60,658 nucleotides of DNA from CAZVLQ01 sp964628185 (GTDB lineage: Bacteria > Pseudomonadota > Zetaproteobacteria > Mariprofundales > Mariprofundaceae). Position 1 is the first letter of the stretch. Every line of letters starts with the position of its first letter. The position numbers were made by a program, and so were the translations under genes. Under the pieces are notes generated by a model that worked only from the letters and a program-made list of their open reading frames with translations, was not told where the DNA came from and did not search any database. The stretch is taken from positions 1-60,658 of the forward strand of contig CAZVLQ010000012.1 of NCBI GenBank assembly GCA_964628185.1, read 5' to 3'. Positions 7,792 through 17,231 of this stretch are shown here, one piece after another.

Positions 7792-8931
7792 ATGAATGCA
7801 CTGCGATTTGATGTGATGCACCGGGATGAATCGGGCTTTGCCCGCTGTGGCCGTCTGCATCTGCCGCATGGTATCGTGGAAACACCGGTGTTCATGCCGG
7901 TTGGCACGCAGGCCACGGTCAAGGCCATGACGCCGCGGGAACTGGATGAAGTCGGCGCCCGGATCATTCTTGCCAACACCTATCATCTGATGCTGCGTCC
8001 CGGCGCGGAACTGATTGAACGAATGGGTGGTCTGCATCGCTTCATGGCCTGGGACGGACCGATACTGACCGATTCCGGCGGTTTTCAGGTCTGGTCACTG
8101 GGTGGGCTTCGCAAAATCGAAGCGCATGGCGTGCGCTTCCGCTCGCATATCAACGGCGATGAAGTATTCCTTGGGCCGGAAGAGAGTATGCGCATCCAGC
8201 GACAACTGGGCGGCGATATCGTCATGGCCTTTGATGAATGCACGCCATGGCCCGCGACGAAGGATGAAACGCGTGCCTCCATGGAAATGTCCATGCGCTG
8301 GGCGCGCGAGTGCAGGGCGCAGATGCCGCCGAACCCGGCGCAGGCGCTGTTCGGCATCATCCAGGGCGGCATGCTTGCCGACCTGCGCCTGGAATCGCTG
8401 CAACATCTGCTGGATACGGGTTTTGAGGGCATCGCCATTGGCGGGCTGTCCGTGGGCGAACCCAGGGAAGAGATGCTTGCCATGCTCGATACGCTGGCTC
8501 CGCATCTGCCCGCAATGCAACCACACTACCTGATGGGCGTGGGAACGCCCGCCGATCTGATCGATGCGATCGACCGCGGCATTGACATGTTTGACTGTGT
8601 CATGCCCACCCGCAACGCACGAAACGGCACACTGTTCACCGATTTTGGCGCCATCCATATCAAACAGGCGCGATTCCGTGATGATCCACGTCCACTGATG
8701 GAAGGCTGCAACTGCTATGCCTGTAAGCACTTTTCGCGCGCTTACCTGCGCCATTTGTACGTAGCCAGGGAAATTTTAAGTTCGAGGTTGAATACCTTGC
8801 ACAATCTTCACTACTATTGCGCGCTCATGCGACGGGTGCGCGCCTCGATTGAAACGGGGTGCTGGCCTGAATTTCGCAAGCAGTTTCTGGCTGCCTGGCA
8901 TGGCGGACGGAACTTACCGGGAGATACATAA
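7792..8931 (+). CDS. tgt: tRNA-guanine transglycosylase
   Basis: Cytosolic enzyme of 379 residues that swaps the guanine at the wobble position of GUN-anticodon tRNAs for preQ1, a late step of queuosine synthesis. The (beta/alpha)8 TGT core is complete: LANTYHLMLRPG, DSGGFQVWSL with the substrate-binding Asp, the nucleophile region FDCVMPTRNARNG, and the C-terminal zinc site CNCYACKHFSRAYLRHL. The frame opens upstream at 7714, but homology begins at the ATG at 7792 (MNALRFDV). It heads a plus-strand run with yajC, secD and secF, a common proteobacterial order. queD lies further down the same run and queA at 45690. Confidence 0.96.
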   Translation: MNALRFDVMHRDESGFARCGRLHLPHGIVETPVFMPVGTQATVKAMTPRELDEVGARIILANTYHLMLRPGAELIERMGGLHRFMAWDGPILTDSGGFQVWSLGGLRKIEAHGVRFRSHINGDEVFLGPEESMRIQRQLGGDIVMAFDECTPWPATKDETRASMEMSMRWARECRAQMPPNPAQALFGIIQGGMLADLRLESLQHLLDTGFEGIAIGGLSVGEPREEMLAMLDTLAPHLPAMQPHYLMGVGTPADLIDAIDRGIDMFDCVMPTRNARNGTLFTDFGAIHIKQARFRDDPRPLMEGCNCYACKHFSRAYLRHLYVAREILSSRLNTLHNLHYYCALMRRVRASIETGCWPEFRKQFLAAWHGGRNLPGDT

Positions 8932-8934
8932 CAC

Positions 8935-9294
8935 ATGAACCATTATAAAAAAAATTATTTCATTCTGACCGGAATGGCCGTTCCGGCACTGTTTGCCGCG
9001 CCATTACCGGCCCTGGCGGCCGATGCCGCAGCGGCGGGCGCCGGCATTGCCTCACTGGCACCGCTGGTGCTGATTGTCGCAATCTTCTATTTCCTACTGG
9101 TTCGCCCGCAGCAAAAGCGGTTGAAAGAGCACCGTGGCATGATCGAAGCGCTGAAAAAGGGCGACAAGATTATTACCGCCGGCGGCCTTTACGGTACGGT
9201 TGCCGACGTCAGTGAAAAAATGCTGAAAGTTGACATCGCCAATGGCGTGCGCGTCAAGGTCAAACGCGATACCATTACCGGCCCGGCTGAATAA
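8935..9294 (+). CDS. yajC: Preprotein translocase subunit YajC
   Basis: A 119-residue small membrane protein that associates with SecDF. It has an N-terminal signal-like stretch (ILTGMAVPALFAAPLPALA), a single membrane segment ending in the signature FYFLLVRPQQKRLKEH, and a C-terminal domain with KGDKIITAGGLYGTVADV. GGGAG lies upstream of the ATG. It starts three bases after the tgt stop and is followed 35 bp later by secD. The N-terminal extension before the canonical membrane segment is longer than in E. coli YajC but common elsewhere. Confidence 0.96.
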   Translation: MNHYKKNYFILTGMAVPALFAAPLPALAADAAAAGAGIASLAPLVLIVAIFYFLLVRPQQKRLKEHRGMIEALKKGDKIITAGGLYGTVADVSEKMLKVDIANGVRVKVKRDTITGPAE

Positions 9295-9329
9295 CGGCCG
9301 CATCCGCAGCACCGAAAAAAGGACCCTTC

Positions 9330-10910
9330 ATGCACGCATATCCACGCTGGAAACTCTGGCTGATTCTGGTAGTACTCATAATTTCAACCATGGGTAGCCT
9401 GCCCAATGTCGTGTCGCCGCCGGGCTGGTGGCCACAGGGTTTCAGCAATCCTCTGAATCTCGGTCTGGATCTGAAGGGCGGCGTGCATCTGGTGCTGGAT
9501 GTGGATGTTGACAAGGCTGTGGAGCGTTCGGTGGAGGAAGATGTTGATTCCATCCGCCGCATCCTGCGGCAGTCGAAAATCCGCTACCGCAAGCTGGATG
9601 CGAAGGGTCATGCGCTCAACGTCACCATCAAGAAGGTGGAGGATGCTGACGCCACCGACAAACTTCTGCGGAAAAACTTTCCAAACTACAACCTGTCGGA
9701 TGGGGGCAACGGCCATTTCGAACTTCTTCTCAAGGAAAAAAATGCGAAGGAAATCAGGAAATTTGCCGTCGATCAGGCCATTGAAGTCGTGCGCACCCGA
9801 ATCGATGCGCTGGGCACCACCGAACCGGTCATTGTCAAACAGGGCGAGCACCGTATTCTGGTCCAGATTCCCGGCTATGAGGATACGGCGCGCGCCAAAA
9901 GCCTGATCGGCCGCACGGCCCAGCTTGAATTCAAACTGGTAGACGAAAAAGGCGACCTGGACAAGGCCCTGGCCGGCCAGATTCCACCCGGCGACATCAT
10001 CATGTACGGGTCTGCGCAGATGCGTGGAAGCAAATCTTTCAGACAACCCTATCTGCTAAAGCGACGCACGGAGCTCTCCGGCACCGAGATCGCCGATGCT
10101 CGCGTATCCATCGATTCCCGCTTCAATGAATACGCCGTGACACTCAAATTCAACAGCAAGGGCGCACGCAAGTTTGACAGGCTTACCGCCGCCCATGTCG
10201 GTGAGCGTTTCGCCATTATTCTTGAGGGCGTGGTGCAGTCCGCGCCGGTGATCCGCGAGCGCATTGCCGGCGGCAGCGCCCAAATTACCGGAAGCTTCAC
10301 CCCCCGGGAGGCGCATGACCTGGCCATCGTGCTGCGCGCCGGCGCCCTGCCGGCCCCGGTCAAGGTGGTGGAAGAACGTTCCATCGGCCCCAGCCTGGGT
10401 AAGGATTCCGTCGAGGAAGGTATGAATTCCATTATTATCGGCGGCATTCTCGTGCTCATCTTCATGGTTGTGTACTACCGCGCCTTTGGCCTGGTGGCGA
10501 ATATTGCCCTGCTCTTCAACATGCTGCTGATTGTCGCCGCCATGAGCATGATCGGCGCCACCCTGACCCTGCCCGGCATGGCCGGCATCGTGCTTACCAT
10601 CGGTATGGCAGTGGATGCCAATGTGCTTATTTTTGAACGTATCCGGGAAGAACTCCATCTGGGCAAAACGCCTCTGGCCGCCATCGATGGTGGCTATGAC
10701 AAGGCATTGACCACGATTGTTGACGCCAACATCACCACGTTGATTGCCGCTATCGTGCTGTTCCAGTTTGGCAGCGGCCCGGTCAAGGGTTTCGCCGTAA
10801 CACTCTCCGTGGGTATTCTGGCCTCGATGTTCACGGCCATTACGGTCACCCGCGCTATTATCTCCCTGTGGCTGGTGAGGCGTGGCCGCGTCGAATCCCT
10901 GAGTATTTAG
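9330..10910 (+). CDS. secD: Protein translocase subunit SecD
   Basis: Inner-membrane, proton-motive-force-driven partner of SecYEG, 526 residues. One membrane segment lies at the N-terminus (KLWLILVVLIISTMGSLP), followed by the LGLDLKGGVHLVLDVD motif, a periplasmic P1 domain, and five membrane segments in the C-terminal third with GMAVDANVLIFERIREEL and ALTTIVDANITTLIAAIVL. It is shorter than E. coli SecD (615), in line with many non-enteric homologues. An AAAAGGA ribosome site precedes the ATG. Next in line is secF, nine bases downstream. Confidence 0.97.
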   Translation: MHAYPRWKLWLILVVLIISTMGSLPNVVSPPGWWPQGFSNPLNLGLDLKGGVHLVLDVDVDKAVERSVEEDVDSIRRILRQSKIRYRKLDAKGHALNVTIKKVEDADATDKLLRKNFPNYNLSDGGNGHFELLLKEKNAKEIRKFAVDQAIEVVRTRIDALGTTEPVIVKQGEHRILVQIPGYEDTARAKSLIGRTAQLEFKLVDEKGDLDKALAGQIPPGDIIMYGSAQMRGSKSFRQPYLLKRRTELSGTEIADARVSIDSRFNEYAVTLKFNSKGARKFDRLTAAHVGERFAIILEGVVQSAPVIRERIAGGSAQITGSFTPREAHDLAIVLRAGALPAPVKVVEERSIGPSLGKDSVEEGMNSIIIGGILVLIFMVVYYRAFGLVANIALLFNMLLIVAAMSMIGATLTLPGMAGIVLTIGMAVDANVLIFERIREELHLGKTPLAAIDGGYDKALTTIVDANITTLIAAIVLFQFGSGPVKGFAVTLSVGILASMFTAITVTRAIISLWLVRRGRVESLSI

Positions 10911-10919
10911 GAAAAAACA

Positions 10920-11867
10920 ATGCAATTTATTCGTTCCGACATCCATATTGATTTCATCGGCAAACGCAAGGCCGCCATGCTGGCTTCCGGCTCTCTGCTG
11001 CTGGTATCCATCGGCCTTCTCATCTTCCGGGGACTGAACTTTGGTATTGATTTCACCGGCGGCACGCTGGTGGAGGTTAAGTTCGACCAACCGCCCGCCA
11101 TCGCCGATGTACGCAAATCCCTGAGCCCGGCGGGCTATGGCCAGGCCATTATCCAGGAATTCGGCGCAGCCAATGAGATTCTCATCCGCGTGCAAAACAG
11201 GCAGGGCAAGAAATCCAGCACCATCAGCACGGAAATTCTCGGGACCCTGACGCAATCCTTCGGCAAGCAGGCCGTACACATGCGGCGGGTGGAGTTCGTT
11301 GGTCCTCAGGTCGGTGAGGAACTGACGCGCGCCGGCATCATGGCCGTGCTGATCGCCATGGTCGCCATTCTCATTTACGTCACTTTCCGCTTCGAGCTGC
11401 GCTTCGCTCTGGGCGCGGATGCCGCCCTGATTCACGACGTTACCATGGTGCTGGGACTGTTTGCCCTGACCGGAAGGGAATTCACCCTCCCCGTCGTCGC
11501 GGCGGTGCTGACCGTAATCGGCTACTCCCTGAATGATACGATTGTCGTGTTTGACCGTATTCGGGAAAATATTGCGGCCAATCGCAAAAAGAAAAAACCG
11601 GACAGTGAAGTCAAAATTGTCAACGCATCCATCAATCAGACCCTGGCGCGCACCCTGATGACCTCATTCACCACGCTGCTGGTCGTGCTGGCGCTGTTTT
11701 TCCTCGGCGGCGAGGTCATCCACGGCTTCGCACTGGCCCTGATGGCAGGCATCGTCGTTGGGACCTACTCTTCAATCTATATCGCCAGCCCGATCATGAT
11801 GGCGCTGCATGGACGCTTCAGGGGCGGTGGTGATGAAGAGATGAAAAAACTGGCGGCCAGGCCCTGA
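10920..11867 (+). CDS. secF: Protein translocase subunit SecF
   Basis: A 315-residue inner-membrane partner of SecD. It has the conserved GIDFTGGTLVEV near the N-terminus, VGPQVGEEL, the membrane block RFELRFALGADAALIHDV, and the SLNDTIVVFDRIREN motif. Six membrane segments are recognisable. It follows secD closely and is followed by a Mth938-like gene. A single SecDF complex is expected from this locus. Confidence 0.97.
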   Translation: MQFIRSDIHIDFIGKRKAAMLASGSLLLVSIGLLIFRGLNFGIDFTGGTLVEVKFDQPPAIADVRKSLSPAGYGQAIIQEFGAANEILIRVQNRQGKKSSTISTEILGTLTQSFGKQAVHMRRVEFVGPQVGEELTRAGIMAVLIAMVAILIYVTFRFELRFALGADAALIHDVTMVLGLFALTGREFTLPVVAAVLTVIGYSLNDTIVVFDRIRENIAANRKKKKPDSEVKIVNASINQTLARTLMTSFTTLLVVLALFFLGGEVIHGFALALMAGIVVGTYSSIYIASPIMMALHGRFRGGGDEEMKKLAARP

Positions 11868-11899
11868 GCCCTTCCCTGCCCGGCGATGTCACCCCCGAT

Positions 11900-12283
11900 G
11901 TGGAGAGCGGCGTCCCCGTCTTCAGGGCCTATGACGACAATTTTCTTCAGTTGGGTGACCAACGTTATTTCAGCGGATTGCTTATTCACCGGCAGCGGAC
12001 AACGGCGCCATGGGGACCGGAGCGGCTGAGCCTGCTTACGGTCGCTCATCTTGCCGCCGTCATTGCATCGCCGCCCGAGGTGCTGCTGATTGGCACCGGA
12101 CGCGCCACTTCGTTTCCGAATACGGATGTTATCAACGCGCTGGAGTCCGCGCATGTTCCATTTGAATGCATGGATACCCGCGCCGCCGTACGCACCTACA
12201 ATATCCTCGTCACGGAAGGGCGCAATGTTTCCGCCGCCATGCTGCCGCCCGCGGCCCGGGACAAGCCGTCGGCCAGGCGATAG
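11900..12283 (+). CDS. Mth938-like domain protein
   Basis: A 127-residue protein of the Mth938/NDUFAF3-like family: FRAYDDNFLQLGDQRYFSGLLI, then PPEVLLIGTGRATSFP and a C-terminal block YNILVTEGRNVSAAML. The best start is GTG at 11900, giving a normal family N-terminus; no ATG is in frame upstream after the secF stop. A gene of this family directly after secF is a common arrangement in several proteobacterial groups. The eukaryotic relative is a respiratory complex I assembly factor. The bacterial function is not established. Confidence 0.85.
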   Translation: MESGVPVFRAYDDNFLQLGDQRYFSGLLIHRQRTTAPWGPERLSLLTVAHLAAVIASPPEVLLIGTGRATSFPNTDVINALESAHVPFECMDTRAAVRTYNILVTEGRNVSAAMLPPAARDKPSARR

Positions 12284-12293
12284 CATCTATCCA

Positions 12294-12662
12294 ATGTACG
12301 AGCTGATGATTGAAACACATTTCGCCGCAGCGCACAGCCTGCGTGGTTACCAGGGTGATTGCGCCCGGCTGCATGGCCATAACTGGCGGGTGGAACTGCA
12401 TGTTGCGTGCGGCGAACTGGACGACATCGGCCTGGCCATAGACTACAGGGTGCTCAAGCGTGAACTCAAAGCGGTGCTTGCGGCATGGGATCACTACAAT
12501 CTGAATGACATTACACCGTTCGACGCCATCAACCCCAGCAGCGAAAATGTGGCCCGGGTTCTCTATCAGGCCATGGCAAAACGACTGAACAATAAACGAC
12601 TGCGCGTTTCCCGTATCGTCATCGGTGAGACATGCTCGGCACGCGTAAGCTACTGTCCCTGA
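12294..12662 (+). CDS. queD: 6-carboxytetrahydropterin synthase QueD
   Basis: A 122-residue member of the PTPS/QueD family, which converts dihydroneopterin triphosphate to 6-carboxytetrahydropterin in queuosine synthesis. Zinc-binding histidines are seen in HFAAAHSL and LHGHNW, with the catalytic Cys in CARLHGH, and a late Glu in IGETCSARVSY. I use the ATG at 12294 (MYELMIE), 10 bp after the Mth938-like gene; the frame is open further upstream but without homology. It shares the pathway with tgt in the same plus-strand run and queA on the other strand. Confidence 0.93.
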   Translation: MYELMIETHFAAAHSLRGYQGDCARLHGHNWRVELHVACGELDDIGLAIDYRVLKRELKAVLAAWDHYNLNDITPFDAINPSSENVARVLYQAMAKRLNNKRLRVSRIVIGETCSARVSYCP

Positions 12663-12760
12663 CGGACACGTACATTTTCGCTTGCCAAACCCTGTGTCAC
12701 CCATCCAAACTAGCGCCAGAGGCAGGCTATGACAGCGCCATAACATTCCGGAGTGAACGT

Positions 12761-14095
12761 ATGACAGAGTCTGACAGGAACGAACAAGAAAACGGGGAGA
12801 AGCATTTTGCCGATGAAACTGGCCATGCCGCGCATGATCAGGCATATGAAGCGGCCACACAGCAAGCGATTGAAGTTGGCGCCGGCGGAGAATCGGCGGA
12901 ACCGGAGGCGACCGGCCACGTGGATGAACTGCCGGATGAAGATCAGCAACCCGCTGCGTACCCTGAGGCTGAAGCGGAAAGAGCCGCTGAAACCATAGAG
13001 GAGCCGATACCCGCGCCGGAAGAATTGAATCCGGCCGGCATCGAGGAACCGGAGGATCTGGACTTTTTCGACACCGGGGCTGCTTCCGAAGATACCGCAT
13101 TCGATACCGGTATTGCCCGGACTGAACAGGAAGCGGATTTTTCCATGCAAATCCACCCGGATGCGGAAAGCGTGGATACCTTCGACGACCAGGACGCCGT
13201 GAAAGATGAAACGGACGACAGCGATTTGGAACCGGCGGAGGAAAGTCAGATAACCTTCGGGTTGGGGGAGCTGGATATAACTGAACCTTTTCCAGCGGGC
13301 AGGAAAGATGAAAGTGCGTCACCCGGCACCGGGGAACTCCCGGGTATTGCGCCTTCAGCGACCGGAAATATCAACACCGGGAAAACTGACGCCGCGTATT
13401 CGTCACCGGCAGAAGAGAAACCACGAGGCCGGACAGGTGTTGCTGTTTTTTTCGGGTTGCTGGCCATCGCGGTCGCGGCGGTTGCCGTATGGATGAATTT
13501 CAATCTGTCCAGACAGGTCTCCCGTTTAGAGACGAAGGTGGCGAATACCCAACCTGCCCCTGTCCCTCCCCCGGATCAGACCAGGGAAATTGCGGACATC
13601 AACCACCGCCTTGATGCGCTTGCCAAGTCTGTTCAGGCTCAATCAGAAGCCGCGGCCAGGACGCCAGCCCCGCCTCCGGTCATCAACCCTGAAACCCCTG
13701 CCGTAGTCGTCAGCCCACCCCCCGCCCGGGATGAGGCGGACACCGTCAGCGAACCGGCGGCATCCCCGCAAACCGGCCCGCCGGCAAAAAAACCGGAGGC
13801 CGGGCATGATGCGCAACCGGCTGCCGTAAAACCCGAACCCGGCAGCGTCAGCAATGCCGCGGCGCCCTGGTTCATCAATATTACATCGCTCAGCAACCGG
13901 GCGGAGGCAGACAGGGAACTCGCATCCTTTGAACGCCAGGGTCTGAAGGCCGAAATTATCCAGGTCGATGTGCTTGGAAAGAAATGGTCTCGCATCCGCC
14001 TGCCGGGCTTCAAAAATGCCGGAGAGGCCAGGAAACAACTCAAGGTCCTTCAGGACAAGCTGGGCTTGCAGGATATGTGGATCAGCAAGCGATAA
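12761..14095 (+). CDS. Membrane-anchored SPOR-domain protein
   Basis: A 444-residue protein with an acidic, low-complexity cytoplasmic N-terminal half rich in Glu/Asp/Ala/Pro, one membrane segment (GVAVFFGLLAIAVAAVAVWM, about residues 228-247), a short coiled coil, a Pro-rich linker, and a C-terminal SPOR domain (from WFINITSLSNRAEADRELASF to QDMWISKR). SPOR domains bind denuded septal peptidoglycan, so a cell-division role like DamX is likely. I start at the ATG at 12761, which has GGAG upstream; the frame opens earlier at 12632. The stop is two bases before hemL. Confidence 0.85.
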   Translation: MTESDRNEQENGEKHFADETGHAAHDQAYEAATQQAIEVGAGGESAEPEATGHVDELPDEDQQPAAYPEAEAERAAETIEEPIPAPEELNPAGIEEPEDLDFFDTGAASEDTAFDTGIARTEQEADFSMQIHPDAESVDTFDDQDAVKDETDDSDLEPAEESQITFGLGELDITEPFPAGRKDESASPGTGELPGIAPSATGNINTGKTDAAYSSPAEEKPRGRTGVAVFFGLLAIAVAAVAVWMNFNLSRQVSRLETKVANTQPAPVPPPDQTREIADINHRLDALAKSVQAQSEAAARTPAPPPVINPETPAVVVSPPPARDEADTVSEPAASPQTGPPAKKPEAGHDAQPAAVKPEPGSVSNAAAPWFINITSLSNRAEADRELASFERQGLKAEIIQVDVLGKKWSRIRLPGFKNAGEARKQLKVLQDKLGLQDMWISKR

Positions 14096-14097
14096 TC

Positions 14098-15402
14098 ATG
14101 TCCATGCCATGTATTCAGCAGTCCCGCAACGATTTCGCCAGAGCAAGACAACTGCTCCCTGGCGGCGTCAATTCACCTGTTCGCGCCTTTAAATCAGTCG
14201 GCGGCACACCGCGATTCATCGCCAGTGCGGCGGGAAGCCGAATCCGGGACGTGGACGGCAATGAATATATTGATTACGTCGGTTCATGGGGGCCGATGAT
14301 CCTGGGCCATGCGCATCCCGGCGTCATCGCCGGTATCAGGGAAACGGCTGAGTCGGGGGTATCATTCGGCGCCCCGTGTGAACTCGAGATCGAACTGGCC
14401 CAAATGGTTGTCGACATGGTTCCGTCCATCGAAGTCGTGCGCTTCGTCAATTCCGGCACCGAGGCCACGATGAGCGCGCTGAGACTGGCGCGCGGATTCA
14501 CCGGCCGTGACAGGGTCGTGAAATTCGAGGGGGGTTATCACGGCCATGCGGATGGTCTGCTGGTCAAGGCGGGAAGCGGCGCCGCCACCTTCGGCGTACC
14601 GGACTCCAGTGGCGTACCGGCCGATTATGCCAGGCTTACGCTGACCGCGCCGTTTAATGATATTGCGGCAGTCAAGCGACTGTTCGCCGAAAACAGAGAC
14701 GAAATCGCCTGCATCATTGTCGAGCCGGTGCCCGGCAATACCGGCGTACTCGATCTGATGTCCACGGGCTTTCTTCAGGAACTGCGTGATATTTGCTCGC
14801 GGGAAGGCGCCCTGCTCATCTTTGACGAGGTCATGAGCGGATTTCGCGTAGATGCCGGCGGAGCGCAACAGCGGTTCGGCATCCAGCCGGATCTGACCTG
14901 TCTCGGGAAGATCATTGGCGGCGGTCTTCCGGTGGGCGCCTACGGCGGCCGTGAAGACATCATGCGCATGATCGCGCCGGACGGACCGGTGTATCAGGCC
15001 GGCACGCTTTCCGGCAACCCGCTGGCCATGCGTGCGGGGATCGAGACCCTGACATGTCTGCGTCAGCCGGGCTTTTATGACGCGCTGGAGGCGGCATCCG
15101 CCAGGCTGTTCGACGGGCTGCTGGCCGGCTGCCGCGATGCGGGCGTCGGGGCATGCGGCAATCGCGTCGGTTCCATGTTTACGGTGTTCTTTACGGACAG
15201 GGATAAATGTGAAAACCATGCCGATGTCTGCGACTGCGACCTGACTTTCTTCGGCAAATTCTTCAATGCCATGCTGGACGAAGGAGTGAATCTTGCGCCC
15301 AGTCAGTTCGAGGCGACGTTTGTCTCCGCGACCCATACGGATGCGGATATTGATGCCACGATCAAGGCCGCAAGCCGGGCGCTGGCAAGGCTGTTAGTAT
15401 GA
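14098..15402 (+). CDS. hemL: Glutamate-1-semialdehyde 2,1-aminomutase
   Basis: A 434-residue PLP enzyme of the C5 pathway that turns glutamate-1-semialdehyde into 5-aminolevulinate for tetrapyrrole synthesis. Typical blocks are LLPGGVNSPVRAFKSVGG, GSWGPMILGHAHP, NSGTEATMSALRLAR, FDEVMSGFRV and the PLP lysine in CLGKIIGGGLPVGAYGG. The start is ATG at 14098, just after the SPOR gene. The second Met, two codons on, is an alternative. It is followed by a short repeat-like hairpin (15408-15475) and the hisI-hisE pair. Confidence 0.97.
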   Translation: MSMPCIQQSRNDFARARQLLPGGVNSPVRAFKSVGGTPRFIASAAGSRIRDVDGNEYIDYVGSWGPMILGHAHPGVIAGIRETAESGVSFGAPCELEIELAQMVVDMVPSIEVVRFVNSGTEATMSALRLARGFTGRDRVVKFEGGYHGHADGLLVKAGSGAATFGVPDSSGVPADYARLTLTAPFNDIAAVKRLFAENRDEIACIIVEPVPGNTGVLDLMSTGFLQELRDICSREGALLIFDEVMSGFRVDAGGAQQRFGIQPDLTCLGKIIGGGLPVGAYGGREDIMRMIAPDGPVYQAGTLSGNPLAMRAGIETLTCLRQPGFYDALEAASARLFDGLLAGCRDAGVGACGNRVGSMFTVFFTDRDKCENHADVCDCDLTFFGKFFNAMLDEGVNLAPSQFEATFVSATHTDADIDATIKAASRALARLLV

Positions 15403-15407
15403 TTTTT

Positions 15408-15475
15408 TACCACAGAGCCACAAAGGCACAGAGGAAACAGGAAAGTTCTTCTTTGTGCCCTTGTAATTTAATAGT
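15408..15475. repeat. Imperfect inverted repeat of CACAGAG/CTTTGTG type
   Basis: Between hemL and hisI, the left arm CACAAAGGCACAGAGG pairs imperfectly with the right arm CTTTGTGCCCTTGT around a short loop. The composition differs from the coding DNA around it. It may act as a hairpin at the end of hemL, but no clean T-run follows. Confidence 0.45.
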
Positions 15476-15510
15476 TTCATTTCGAACTGACTAAATTAGG
15501 GTGCGATCCT

Positions 15511-15867
15511 GTGAACCTGCTTGACGCGATCAGATTCGACGCACACGGTCTGCTTCCGGCTATCGCCCAGGAAGATTCCTCCGGGCGTGTCCTGATGCTG
15601 GCGTGGATGAATGAAGAAGCCTTTCGCCGGACGATAGAAACCGGCTATGCCCACTATTATTCCCGTTCGCGCAGGCAACTCTGGAAAAAAGGCGAGACCA
15701 GCGGCCACGTGCAGAAGGTGCACGACATATATCTCGACTGTGATGGCGATACCATCCTGCTCAAGATCGAGCCGGCGGGTCCTGCCTGCCACACCAATCG
15801 TGCATCCTGCTTCTACAGGCAACGCCGGGGTGACGGATGGACTGTCATCGAAGCGCCGCTGAAGTAA
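15511..15867 (+). CDS. hisI: Phosphoribosyl-AMP cyclohydrolase
   Basis: A 118-residue stand-alone HisI, the third step of histidine synthesis. Family motifs are SGRVLMLAWMNEEA, SRSRRQLWKKGETSGH and the metal-binding cysteines in LDCDGDT and ACHTNRASCFY. The start is GTG at 15511 (MNLLDAIRF). It is followed seven bases later by hisE. The two activities are on separate proteins here, unlike the fused enteric HisIE. The remaining his genes are not in this window. Confidence 0.96.
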   Translation: MNLLDAIRFDAHGLLPAIAQEDSSGRVLMLAWMNEEAFRRTIETGYAHYYSRSRRQLWKKGETSGHVQKVHDIYLDCDGDTILLKIEPAGPACHTNRASCFYRQRRGDGWTVIEAPLK

Positions 15868-15874
15868 AGAAATC

Positions 15875-16192
15875 ATGGCAAACAGTGAAATTCTGAATGA
15901 GCTGGCAAAAGTGCTGGAGGCGCGTAAACAGGAATCGCCGGATGTGTCCTACGTTGCCTCGCTGTATGCGCAACCGGACAGAATGCTGGAAAAAATCGGC
16001 GAGGAGGCGACGGAAGCTATTATTGCCGCCAAGAACGGCAAGCGTGAGCAGATCATCCTTGAAACCGCCGATCTGTGGTTCCATTCAATGGTCATGCTGG
16101 CCTACAACGGCCTGACTCCCGAGGATATCCTGAGCGAACTCGCCCGCCGATTCGGTATTTCCGGCCATGAGGAAAAAGCGTCAAGAAAATAA
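15875..16192 (+). CDS. hisE: Phosphoribosyl-ATP pyrophosphatase
   Basis: A 105-residue all-helical HisE of the MazG-like superfamily, the second step of histidine synthesis. The metal-binding motif is seen in KIGEEATEAIIAAKNG and the later ETADLWFHSMVML. It lies in tandem with hisI, so the two successive steps are co-expressed. It is 53 bp upstream of the cation antiporter. Confidence 0.96.
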   Translation: MANSEILNELAKVLEARKQESPDVSYVASLYAQPDRMLEKIGEEATEAIIAAKNGKREQIILETADLWFHSMVMLAYNGLTPEDILSELARRFGISGHEEKASRK

Positions 16193-16244
16193 AGGGTAAT
16201 CCGGATGCCATCCTGATATCCATGCCGCCTTTCGTCCGCTGGCC

Positions 16245-17231
16245 GTGACGCTGGCTGTTCTTGCCGTCCTTTCCGGCTTTGCCCTGCTGGTCTGGGGTGC
16301 CGACCGCTTTGTCACAGGAGCATCCGCCATTGCCTGCAATCTGGGCGTTTCCGCCCTGATCATTGGCCTGACCATCGTTGGTTTCGGCACCTCGGCACCG
16401 GAAATGCTTGTCTCCGCCGTCGCTGCCTGGCAGGGCAATCCCGGCCTGGCCATCGGCAATGCCCTGGGCTCGAATATCGCCAACATTGGCCTGATTCTGG
16501 GCGTTACCGCAATCATTGTTCCAATACGCGTACAGTCGCAGATGCTGAAAAGGGAGCTTCCCGTTCTGCTTGCCATCATGCTGATTGCGCTGGCCCTGAT
16601 GTGGGACGGCGTGCTGGGACGCCTGGATGGCGTGGTACTGCTGGCCGGGCTCGTGCTGATGCTTTTCTGGCTGGTGCGGCTGGGTCTGAAAAGTCGCCGT
16701 GATCCCCTGTTGGCCGAACTGGATGCCGGGGTTCCCACCCATATATCCACGACCGCGGCGCTGGGATGGTTCATACTTGGCCTGCTGGTGCTGCTTGTCA
16801 GTTCACGCATGCTGGTCTGGGGCGCCGTGAACATCGCACAAATGCTGGGCGTCAGCGATGTGATCATTGGCCTGTCCATCGTGGCGCTGGGTACCAGCAT
16901 CCCGGAACTGGCCACATCGGTGATGAGTATCGTCAAAAACGAGCATGATCTGGCCATCGGCAATGTTGTCGGCTCGAACATGTTCAATCTACTGGCCGTA
17001 CTTGGTATGCCAGGCATCATCCGGCCAGGGAGATTTCCGGCCGAGGTCCTGAGCCGGGATTATCCCGTAATGATCGGATTAACTTTTCTGCTGTTTGTCA
17101 TGGCTTATGGCCTGCGTGGTCCGGGACATATCAACCGTTACGAGGGCGGCACCCTGCTGGGCGTGTATGCGGCTTACATGGCTCTGCTCTATTTCGAGAC
17201 GCAACTGCCCGTGCAAGGCATCACACCATAG
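16245..17231 (+). CDS. Calcium/sodium antiporter of the CaCA family (YrbG-like)
   Basis: A 328-residue inner-membrane protein with about ten membrane segments in two inverted halves. Both signature alpha repeats are intact: GFGTSAPEMLVS in the first half and ALGTSIPELATS in the second, each followed by AIGNALGSN/AIGNVVGSN. Together they form the cation-binding site of K+-dependent or K+-independent Na+/Ca2+ exchangers. The start is GTG at 16245; no better in-frame start exists between hisE and this point. The transported ion is inferred from the family. Confidence 0.93.
   Translation: MTLAVLAVLSGFALLVWGADRFVTGASAIACNLGVSALIIGLTIVGFGTSAPEMLVSAVAAWQGNPGLAIGNALGSNIANIGLILGVTAIIVPIRVQSQMLKRELPVLLAIMLIALALMWDGVLGRLDGVVLLAGLVLMLFWLVRLGLKSRRDPLLAELDAGVPTHISTTAALGWFILGLLVLLVSSRMLVWGAVNIAQMLGVSDVIIGLSIVALGTSIPELATSVMSIVKNEHDLAIGNVVGSNMFNLLAVLGMPGIIRPGRFPAEVLSRDYPVMIGLTFLLFVMAYGLRGPGHINRYEGGTLLGVYAAYMALLYFETQLPVQGITP

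Noticed and set aside
10056..11435. Long open frame antisense to secD/secF
   Set aside because: Low-complexity His/Gly/Gln-rich translation, typical of the shadow of a GC-rich gene.
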